Positions 56,741-64,000 of a stretch of 64,000 nt of DNA are shown here, one piece after another. The position numbers were made by a program, and so were the translations under genes. The notes beneath the pieces are model-generated. The model searched no databases, was not told the origin of the DNA, and saw only the letters and a program-made list of their open reading frames with translations. Position 1 is the stretch's first letter. Every line of letters begins with the position of its first letter. The stretch comes from Nocardioides sp. zg-DK7169 (GTDB taxonomy: Bacteria; Actinomycetota; Actinomycetes; Propionibacteriales; Nocardioidaceae), in the NCBI RefSeq assembly GCF_013155365.1, contig NZ_JABJRA010000007.1, positions 124,001 through 188,000 of the forward strand, in the 5' to 3' direction.

Positions 56741-59362
56741 ATGACCGAGACCCAGCAGGACCAGGCCCCAGACACGACCAGCGCCCCCCGCGCGGTCGTC
56801 GTACCGGAGAAGCCTGCGCTCGAGGGCCTCGAGGGCCGGTGGTCGCAGCGCTGGAAGGAGCAGGACACCTACGCCTTCGACCGCACCCAGCCCCGCGCCA
56901 ACGTGTACTCCATCGACACCCCGCCGCCCACGGTCAGCGGCAGCCTGCACGTGGGCCACGTCTTCTCCTACACCCACACCGACCTGATCGCGCGCTACCA
57001 GCGCATGCAGGGCAAGTCGGTCTTCTACCCGATGGGCTGGGACGACAACGGCCTGCCCACCGAGCGCCGGGTGCAGAACTACTTTGGCGTGCGCTGCGAC
57101 CCCTCGCTGCCCTACGACCCCGACTTCACCCCGCCGGCCAAGCCGGACCCGAAGCGCCAGGTCCCGATCAGCCGGCCGAACTTCGTCGAGCTGTGCGAGC
57201 GCCTGGTCGTCGAGGACGAGCAGGTCTTCGAGTCGCTGTGGCGCACCCTGGGCCTCTCGGTGGACTGGAAGCAGCACTACACGACCATCGGCCCGAAGGC
57301 GCAGACCGCCAGCCAGCGCGCGTTCCTGCGCAACTTCGCCCGCGGCGAGGCCTACCTGCAGGAGGCGCCGACCCTGTGGGACGTCACCTTCCAGACCGCC
57401 GTCGCCCAGGCCGAGCTGGAGGCCCGTGAGTACGCCGGCGCCTACCACCGCGTGGCCTTCCATCGCCCCGACGGCACCCCGATCCACATCGAGACCACCC
57501 GCCCCGAGCTGATCCCGGCCGTGGTCGCGCTGATCGCGCACCCCGACGACGAGCGGTACGCCGACCTGTTCGGCACCACCGTCACCAGCCCGGTCTTCGG
57601 CGTGGAGGTCCCGGTCCTGGCGCACCCGGCCGCGGAGATGGACAAGGGTGCCGGCATCGCCATGTGCTGCACCTTCGGCGACCTCACCGATGTGCAGTGG
57701 TGGCGCGAGCTGCAGCTCCCGGTGCGCACCGTGATGGGCCGCGACGGCCGGCTGCTGCGCGAGACCCCCGAGTGGCTCGCCCACGAGCCCGCCGCCTCGG
57801 CGTACGCCGACCTGGCCGGCAAGACCGCCTTCAGCGCCCGCGAGGCGATGGTGGCCAAGCTGCGCGAGTCCGGTGACCTGGACGGCGAGCCGAAGCCGAC
57901 CCAGCGGATGACGAACTTCTACGAGAAGGGCGACAAGCCGCTCGAGATCGTCGCCACCCGCCAGTGGTACATCCGCAACGGCGGCCGCGACGCGGCGCTG
58001 CGCACCGAGATGGTCGAGCGCGGCGAGGACATCACCTGGATCCCCAGCCACATGAAGCACCGCTACGACAACTGGGTCGGCGGGCTCAACGGCGACTGGC
58101 TGATCTCGCGCCAGCGCTTCTTCGGCATCCCGTTCCCCGTCTGGTACCCCCTCGACGCCGACGGCGAGCCGGACTACGCCCACCCGCTGCTCCCGACCGA
58201 GGCGGAGCTCCCGGTGGACCCCTCCACCGACGCCCCCCGCGGCTACGAGCCCGAGCAGCGCGGCAAGCCCGGCGGCTTCGTCGGCGACCCCGATGTGATG
58301 GACACCTGGGCGACCTCGTCGCTGACCCCGCAGATCGCCGGCGGCTGGGAGTCCGACAACGACCTGTTCGAGCGGGTCTTCCCGATGGACCTGGCCACCC
58401 AGGCCCACGACATCATCCGCACCTGGCTGTTCGCGCGGGTCGTGCGCTCGCACTTCGAGCACGGCACCACCCCGTGGACCCACGCCCTGATCTCCGGCTT
58501 CGTGGTCGACCCCGACCGCAAGAAGATGTCGAAGTCCAAGGGCAACGTCGTCGTCCCGACCCAGATCCTCGACAAGTTCGGCGCCGACGCGGTGCGCTGG
58601 CGTGCCGCGATGTCGCGCCCCGGCCTGGACTCGCCGTTCGACGAGAGCCAGATGAAGGTCGGTCGTCGCCTGGCGATGAAGGTCCTCAACGCCTCGAAGT
58701 TCGTCATCGGCGGCGTCGGCGCGACCGAGCTCAACGCCTTCCAGGTCTCCGAGCCGCTCGACTGCGCCCTCCTGGGCCGTCTCGCGCTGGTGATCCGCAA
58801 GGCGACCGAGGCCTTCGACGCCTACGACTACACCTCCGCGCTGGAGACGGTCGAGAAGTTCTTCTGGGAGTTCTGCGACGACTACCTCGAGCTGGTCAAG
58901 GAGCGCGCGTACGCCGAGGACGGCGGCGCCGCCACCGCGTCGGCCAAGGCCACCCTGGCGATCGCGCTCGAGGTCCAGCTGCGGCTGCTCGCGCCGTTCC
59001 TGCCCTACGTGACCGAGGAGGTCTGGTCGTGGTGGCGTGAGGGCTCGGTCCACCTCGCCTCGTGGCCGACCGAGCTCGACCTGGGCGCCGCGGCCGCGGC
59101 CGACCCGGCCACCGTCGACGCCGTCGCCTCGGTGCTCGCGGGCATCCGCGGCGCGAAGTCGCAGGCCAAGGTCTCGATGCGTGCCGAGCTCTCCCGCGTG
59201 GAGGTCTCCGGTCCCGCCGCGCTGGTCCGTGCGGCCGCGCTGGCCACCGAGGACCTGCGCAAGACCGGCAAGATCACCGGCGAGCTGGTGTTCACCGAGT
59301 CCGCGGACGCCGGCGAGATCAGCGTCTCCGCCGAGCTCGCACCCGTGGTCGAGCAGGGCTGA
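56741..59362 (+). CDS. valS: Valyl-tRNA synthetase
   Basis: An 873-residue class I synthetase. The HIGH motif is [21 protein letters not shown], the KMSKS motif is [14 protein letters not shown], and the inserted editing domain spans roughly 200-400. [15 protein letters not shown] marks the anticodon-binding helices. It belongs to the shorter ValS type with a Val-specific [18 protein letters not shown] segment rather than the longest E. coli form. TAGGAT (56731-56736 area) precedes the ATG closely. I see no T-box or attenuator in the 74-bp leader gap. It is transcribed alone on the plus strand, while the housekeeping genes on both sides run minus. Confidence 0.96.
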   Translation: MTETQQDQAPDTTSAPRAVVVPEKPALEGLEGRWSQRWKEQDTYAFDRTQPRANVYSIDTPPPTVSGSLHVGHVFSYTHTDLIARYQRMQGKSVFYPMGWDDNGLPTERRVQNYFGVRCDPSLPYDPDFTPPAKPDPKRQVPISRPNFVELCERLVVEDEQVFESLWRTLGLSVDWKQHYTTIGPKAQTASQRAFLRNFARGEAYLQEAPTLWDVTFQTAVAQAELEAREYAGAYHRVAFHRPDGTPIHIETTRPELIPAVVALIAHPDDERYADLFGTTVTSPVFGVEVPVLAHPAAEMDKGAGIAMCCTFGDLTDVQWWRELQLPVRTVMGRDGRLLRETPEWLAHEPAASAYADLAGKTAFSAREAMVAKLRESGDLDGEPKPTQRMTNFYEKGDKPLEIVATRQWYIRNGGRDAALRTEMVERGEDITWIPSHMKHRYDNWVGGLNGDWLISRQRFFGIPFPVWYPLDADGEPDYAHPLLPTEAELPVDPSTDAPRGYEPEQRGKPGGFVGDPDVMDTWATSSLTPQIAGGWESDNDLFERVFPMDLATQAHDIIRTWLFARVVRSHFEHGTTPWTHALISGFVVDPDRKKMSKSKGNVVVPTQILDKFGADAVRWRAAMSRPGLDSPFDESQMKVGRRLAMKVLNASKFVIGGVGATELNAFQVSEPLDCALLGRLALVIRKATEAFDAYDYTSALETVEKFFWEFCDDYLELVKERAYAEDGGAATASAKATLAIALEVQLRLLAPFLPYVTEEVWSWWREGSVHLASWPTELDLGAAAAADPATVDAVASVLAGIRGAKSQAKVSMRAELSRVEVSGPAALVRAAALATEDLRKTGKITGELVFTESADAGEISVSAELAPVVEQG

Positions 59363-59418
59363 GCCCGCTCCCCCGCCGCACCCGATGAGGGCCGCGGCCG
59401 GCCGGGACGCCTCGCGTC

Positions 59419-60045
59419 CTAGTGCCGGCCGTGGCCCTTGCCGTGGGTGGCGTGGCCCTTCGAGTGGCCCTTCCCGTGGCCCTTCGAGTGGCCCTTCCCG
59501 TGGCCGCCCTTGGCGTGGCCCGGGTGGCCGCTCGTGGAGTGGCCCTTGCCGTGACGCTTGTCGTCGTGGCCCTTGCCGTGGCGGTGACCGTGGCCATGGG
59601 CGTGTCCCCTGCCGCGGTCCTTCTCGTGACCGTGGGCGTGGTCAGGGCGCCCGGGTGCCGGGTCGCGCGGACCGCGGTCCGGCTTCGGGTCGCGCACGAC
59701 GGCGACCGCCGGCGCGGGGGCCTGGGTCTGCATCTGCGCGCCGTCGCGCGAGCGGTCGCCGGAGCGGTCGGTGTCCCCGCCCCGCGGGCGGGTGCGGGCC
59801 TCCTGGGCCGGAGCGGAGCCGGGCCCGGAGGCCACCTCGCGCTCGGGAGCCGGTTCGGCGGCACGGCGCGGGGTCACGTCGTCCCGGCTCGCCTCGGCGA
59901 GCTCGGCGCCCGCGATCACGACCGCGGGGGCGACCTCGAGGAGGCCGCGCAGGGCGTCGCTGCGGACGCCGTGGACGACCACGAGCGCGGAGGCCACCAT
60001 CACGACCAGGAACGCGACCAAGGGACGCCTGTGCTCGTCGCTCAA
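59419..60045 (-). CDS. Histidine-rich membrane-anchored or secreted protein
   Basis: A 208-residue protein that I cannot assign to a family. A short basic start is followed by one membrane segment ([21 protein letters not shown], about 7-27), a linker rich in Ala/Glu/Arg/Pro, and a C-terminal tail of about 75 residues almost entirely Gly-His-Lys ([19 protein letters not shown]... ending HGKGHGRH). Such tails bind Ni, Co, Zn or Cu. The tail includes a perfect tandem duplication at DNA level (59452-59499). TTG 60045 is preferred because GGAGGAG lies about 6 bases before it; GTG 60072 is an in-frame alternative. No metal transporter gene is adjacent. Confidence 0.7.
   Translation of the reverse strand: MSDEHRRPLVAFLVVMVASALVVVHGVRSDALRGLLEVAPAVVIAGAELAEASRDDVTPRRAAEPAPEREVASGPGSAPAQEARTRPRGGDTDRSGDRSRDGAQMQTQAPAPAVAVVRDPKPDRGPRDPAPGRPDHAHGHEKDRGRGHAHGHGHRHGKGHDDKRHGKGHSTSGHPGHAKGGHGKGHSKGHGKGHSKGHATHGKGHGRH
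59452..59499. repeat. Tandem 24-bp repeat (two perfect units) inside the His-rich gene
   Basis: Unit GTGGCCCTTCGAGTGGCC plus TTTCCC-type end, 24 bp, exactly repeated at 59452-59475 and 59476-59499. It encodes GKGHSKGH on the minus strand. Imperfect copies continue on both sides. Confidence 0.85.
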
Positions 60046-60160
60046 CGATCTCCTCCGCCGGCGTGGGTCCACGAGCTGCCCATCCTTCCGGAGGACCGGC
60101 GAGGCATCGAGCCCGGGCGCGGGTGGTCTGTACCGCGGCCCGCGCCCGGCTCGGATCCGC

Positions 60161-61441
<1,281 letters not shown>

Positions 61442-61542
61442 GGACGGTCATCCTCCTCAACGCGAGCGAAACTTCGACGACGGTACCCCGTGCCGGCCCC
61501 GGACTGGGGACCGGACACGGAGCACCGACCTGGTGTGTGCGA

Positions 61543-62199
61543 TCAGGCGGTGAGGACGGGGGTCTTCAGCGACTCGAGCACCGAGTCGATCAGGCCGTAC
61601 TCGACCGCGGCGTCGGCGGTGAGGATCTTGTCGCGCTCGATGTCGCGGCTGACCTCCTCGATCGGCCGGCCGCTGTGCTTGGCGAGCATGGCCTCGAGCA
61701 GCTCGCGCATCCGCAGGATCTCGTTGGCCTGGATCTCGATGTCCGAGGTCTGGCCGAAGGTGCCCTCGGTGTAGGGCTGGTGGATCAGGATCCGGCTGTT
61801 CGGCAGCGCCAGGCGCTTGCCGGGCGCACCCGCGGCGAGCAGGACCGCGGCGGCCGAGGCCGCCTGGCCGATGCACACCGTCTGCACGTCGGGCTTGATG
61901 AAGCCGATCGTGTCGTAGATGGCCGTCAGCGCGGTGAAGGAGCCGCCGGGGCTGTTGATGTAGATGCTGATGTCCTGGTCGGGGTTCATCGACTGCAGGC
62001 ACAGCAGCTGGGCGATCACCGCGTTGGCGACGTCGTCGGAGATCGGGGTGCCGAGGTAGATGATGCGGTCCTCGAACAGCTTGGCGTAGGGGTCGATGCG
62101 GCGGACGCCGTACGACGTGCGCTCCTCCCACTGCGGGATGTAGTAGTTCATCGACGGGCTCAGCTCGGGGCTGTGGGTGCCCTGGGGGGTCTGCGACAT
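61543..62199 (-). CDS. clpP2: ATP-dependent Clp protease proteolytic subunit ClpP2
   Basis: A 218-residue ClpP. ISIYINSPGGSFTALTAIYDTIGFIKPDVQTVCIGQAASAAAVLLAAG contains the catalytic Ser, RILIHQPYTEG the His, and RDIERDKILTADAAVEYGLID the Asp. The segment SYGVRRIDPYAKLFEDRIIYLG and the GQAASAAAVLLAAG form identify the actinobacterial ClpP2 type that docks ClpX. It is 4 nt downstream of clpP1, so they are cotranscribed and form the mixed ClpP1P2 tetradecamer. Confidence 0.96.
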   Translation of the reverse strand: MSQTPQGTHSPELSPSMNYYIPQWEERTSYGVRRIDPYAKLFEDRIIYLGTPISDDVANAVIAQLLCLQSMNPDQDISIYINSPGGSFTALTAIYDTIGFIKPDVQTVCIGQAASAAAVLLAAGAPGKRLALPNSRILIHQPYTEGTFGQTSDIEIQANEILRMRELLEAMLAKHSGRPIEEVSRDIERDKILTADAAVEYGLIDSVLESLKTPVLTA

Positions 62200-62203
62200 G
62201 GTG

Positions 62204-62845
62204 TCAGTCCTTCGTGTGGGCCGGGCGGCCGTCGTCGGCGGCTTCGCGGGCGCTCTTGACGACCTTGTCGACCAGGCCGTACTCCAGCGCCTCCTGGGCG
62301 GTGAACCAGCGGTCGCGGTCGGCGTCCGCCTCGACCTGCTCGACGCTCTGGCCGGTGTGCTCGGAGATCAGCTCCAGCAGCACCTTCTTGATGTGCAGCG
62401 ACTGCTGGGCCTGGATCTTGATGTCCGAGGCGGAGCCGCCCATGCCCGAGGAGGGCTGGTGCATCATGATCCGCGCGTGCGGCAGGGCGTAGCGCTTGCC
62501 CTTGGTGCCGGCGCAGAGCAGGAACTGCCCCATCGAGGCGGCCAGGCCCATCCCGACGGTCGCCACGTCGTTGGGGATGTAGTTCATCGTGTCGTAGATG
62601 GCCATGCCGGCGTCGACCGAGCCGCCGGGGCTGTTGATGTGCAGGAAGATGTCGGCCTCGGGGTCCTCCGCCGAGAGCAGCAGCAGCTGGGCGCAGATCG
62701 CGTTCGCGTTCTGGTCGCGGACCTCGGAACCGAGGAACACGATGCGCTCGCGGAGCAGACGCTGGTAGATGTGGTCGTCGAGGACGTTGATGCCGCCGCC
62801 ACCGCCCATCTGGTGGTCGTACGAGGGGCTCGAGTTCTGGGTCAC
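62204..62845 (-). CDS. clpP1: ATP-dependent Clp protease proteolytic subunit ClpP1
   Basis: A 213-residue ClpP of the ClpP1 type. [109 protein letters not shown] has the Ser in AASMGQF and the His in MMHQP. The Asp follows in [24 protein letters not shown] Gly-rich N-terminal propeptide ([14 protein letters not shown]) should be processed. It is the first gene of the clpP1P2 unit. Confidence 0.96.
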   Translation of the reverse strand: MTQNSSPSYDHQMGGGGGINVLDDHIYQRLLRERIVFLGSEVRDQNANAICAQLLLLSAEDPEADIFLHINSPGGSVDAGMAIYDTMNYIPNDVATVGMGLAASMGQFLLCAGTKGKRYALPHARIMMHQPSSGMGGSASDIKIQAQQSLHIKKVLLELISEHTGQSVEQVEADADRDRWFTAQEALEYGLVDKVVKSAREAADDGRPAHTKD

Positions 62846-62985
62846 GCTGCGACCCTAGCCCGTGGGACAGACAGTTCCACGGACTATCCCCCGCTGTTCG
62901 CCGACAGCGGATTTCGCGCCGGCCCGAGGTGGGGGGCGAGGCGGGTCGTTCCCTGTCACGCGGCAGCCCCGGCCCGCCCCGGACG

Positions 62986-63024
62986 CGCCAGCGCCCTCCC
63001 GGTTGGACCGGGAGGGCGCTGGCG
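62986..63024 (-). terminator. Terminator hairpin after tig
   Basis: A perfect 18-bp stem (62986-63003 with 63007-63024) and a 3-nt loop, 17 bp after the trigger factor stop. It separates tig from clpP1. Confidence 0.9.
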
Positions 63025-63041
63025 GGGTGGTACGGGGAGGC

Positions 63042-64000
63042 TCAGGCCTCGGCGGGCTTCTCGGCCTCGTCGGCGGAGTCGGCCTCGTCGGCGTCCGCTG
63101 CCTCGGCAGCCTCGTCGGCGGGCTCACCGATCGAGCCGTCGGGGCGCAGGTTCTTCATGTCCACCACGTTGCCGGAGGCGTCCTTGACCACGGCGGCCTC
63201 GACCAGGGTCGCGAGCGCCTTGCCACGCAGGATCTCCTGCACGAGGTCGGGGATGTGGTTGTGCTCCACCATGTGGTTGACGAACTCCTGCGGGTCCTGG
63301 CCGGACTGCTGGGCGCGTCGGATCATGTGCTGGGTGAGCTCGTTCTGATCGATCCCGAGCTCCTCCTTCTTCGCGATCTCGTCCAGGATGAACTGGGCGG
63401 CGACCGCGTCGCGGACCCGGCGCTCGAGGTCGGCCTCGAACTCGTCGATGGTCTGGCCCTCGTCCTCGAGGTACTTCTCCATCGTGATGCCGGCGTAGGC
63501 GAGCTGCTGCTCGATGTTCTGGCGGCGCGCGTTGAGCTCGTCGGTCACGATGCCCTCGGGCAGCGGGATCTCGACCTTCTCCAGCAGCGACTCGAGGACG
63601 GCGTCGCGGGCGGCGGCGGCCTGCTCGAGGCGCTTGCCGCGACCGAGGCGCTCGCGCACGTCGACGGTGAGCTCCTCGGCGGTGTCGAACTCCGAGGCGA
63701 GCTGGGCGAACTCGTCGTCGTACTCGGGGAGCTCCTGCTCCTGCACCTGGGAGACCTTGACCGCGACCTCGACGGACTGGCCGACCAGGTCACCGCCCAC
63801 GAGCTCGGAGGTGAAGACCTTCTCCTCGCCGGCCGCGAGGCCCACCAGGGCCTCGTCGAGGCCGTCGATCATGCCGCCGCGGCCGACCTGGTAGGACATG
63901 CCGCTGACCTCGGCGCCGTCGACGGTCTCGCCGTCCTTGGTCGCGACCAGGTCCAGCACCACGAAGTCGCCGTCGGCGGCGGGGCGCTCGACGTCGCGCA
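63042..64000 (-). CDS. tig: Trigger factor (partial, N-terminus outside window)
   Basis: The C-terminal 319 or so residues of Tig. The FKBP-type prolyl isomerase domain is visible at the right edge (DFVVLDLVATKDGETVDGAEVSGMSYQVGRGGMIDGLDEALVGLAAGEEKVFTSELVGG). The helical chaperone arms follow (DEFAQLASEFDTAEELTVDVRERL; TQHMIRRAQQSGQDPQEFVNHMVEHNHIPDLVQEILRGKALATLVEAAVVKDASG). It ends in an acidic Ala/Glu/Asp tail typical of actinobacteria. It is a ribosome-bound chaperone. The genome order tig, clpP1, clpP2, clpX is the classic one. Its start lies beyond the window. Confidence 0.95.
   Translation of the reverse strand, partial: RDVERPAADGDFVVLDLVATKDGETVDGAEVSGMSYQVGRGGMIDGLDEALVGLAAGEEKVFTSELVGGDLVGQSVEVAVKVSQVQEQELPEYDDEFAQLASEFDTAEELTVDVRERLGRGKRLEQAAAARDAVLESLLEKVEIPLPEGIVTDELNARRQNIEQQLAYAGITMEKYLEDEGQTIDEFEADLERRVRDAVAAQFILDEIAKKEELGIDQNELTQHMIRRAQQSGQDPQEFVNHMVEHNHIPDLVQEILRGKALATLVEAAVVKDASGNVVDMKNLRPDGSIGEPADEAAEAADADEADSADEAEKPAEA

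Overview
This window is about 64 kb of very GC-rich chromosome (roughly 70% or more) from an actinobacterium, most likely a Nocardioides-like member of the Propionibacteriales. The evidence is an F420-type luciferase-like oxidoreductase, two DUF222/HNH (13E12-type) genes, paired clpP1-clpP2, the RNase E - L21 - L27 - Obg - ProB block, many GTG/TTG starts, ATGA/GTGA stop-start overlaps, and TAGGNT-type -10 boxes a few bases before leaderless starts. I saw no tRNA, rRNA, CRISPR array or prophage.

Region 1 (1-13.6 kb) is a catabolic island. Two divergent pairs come first: an epimerase-like protein with a homologue of red chlorophyll catabolite reductase (RCCR), and an ABM-like protein with an alpha/beta hydrolase. 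A FadR-type GntR regulator follows. Then an 11-gene, almost completely overlapping operon runs from 3515 to 13568: MaoC hydratase, LLM oxidoreductase, class III CoA-transferase, MmgE/PrpD, tandem RidA, a MaoC pair, a thiolase-fold Ltp2-like protein, DUF35, acyl-CoA dehydrogenase and a CitE-like lyase. A 17-bp palindrome sits between the -35 and -10 of this operon and recurs, degraded, before the regulator gene. The operon encodes CoA activation, oxidation, hydration and two different C-C cleaving modules. Its substrate is unknown.

Region 2 (13.6-25.6 kb) holds a membrane protein, a glycine betaine-type ABC transporter, an NCS2 permease, two DUF222/HNH genes (one behind a LexA-like box) and an MFS exporter. 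It ends in 1.4 kb of decayed DNA containing a 446-bp MITE-like element (perfect 29-bp terminal inverted repeats, 6-bp target duplication, a 56-codon ORF), a VOC fragment and a PIG-L pseudogene.

Region 3 (25.6-42.0 kb) is conserved housekeeping on the minus strand: TIGR03960, TIGR03936, rne, rplU, rpmA, obgE, proB, a lipoprotein, a cysteine desulfurase, mnmA and a MetE-like protein. Two plus-strand genes interrupt it between the radical-SAM pair.

Region 4 (42.1-53.7 kb) has a cation/proton antiporter, the rod-shape cluster mreB-mreC-mreD-PBP2-rodA, ndk, a damaged FMN-binding gene next to a MocR regulator, and folC with DUF4233.

Region 5 (53.8-64 kb) has an alcohol dehydrogenase behind a KstR-like palindrome, a flavodoxin-fold protein, a GNAT protein, valS, a histidine-rich secreted or anchored protein, clpX, clpP2, clpP1 and a truncated trigger factor gene.
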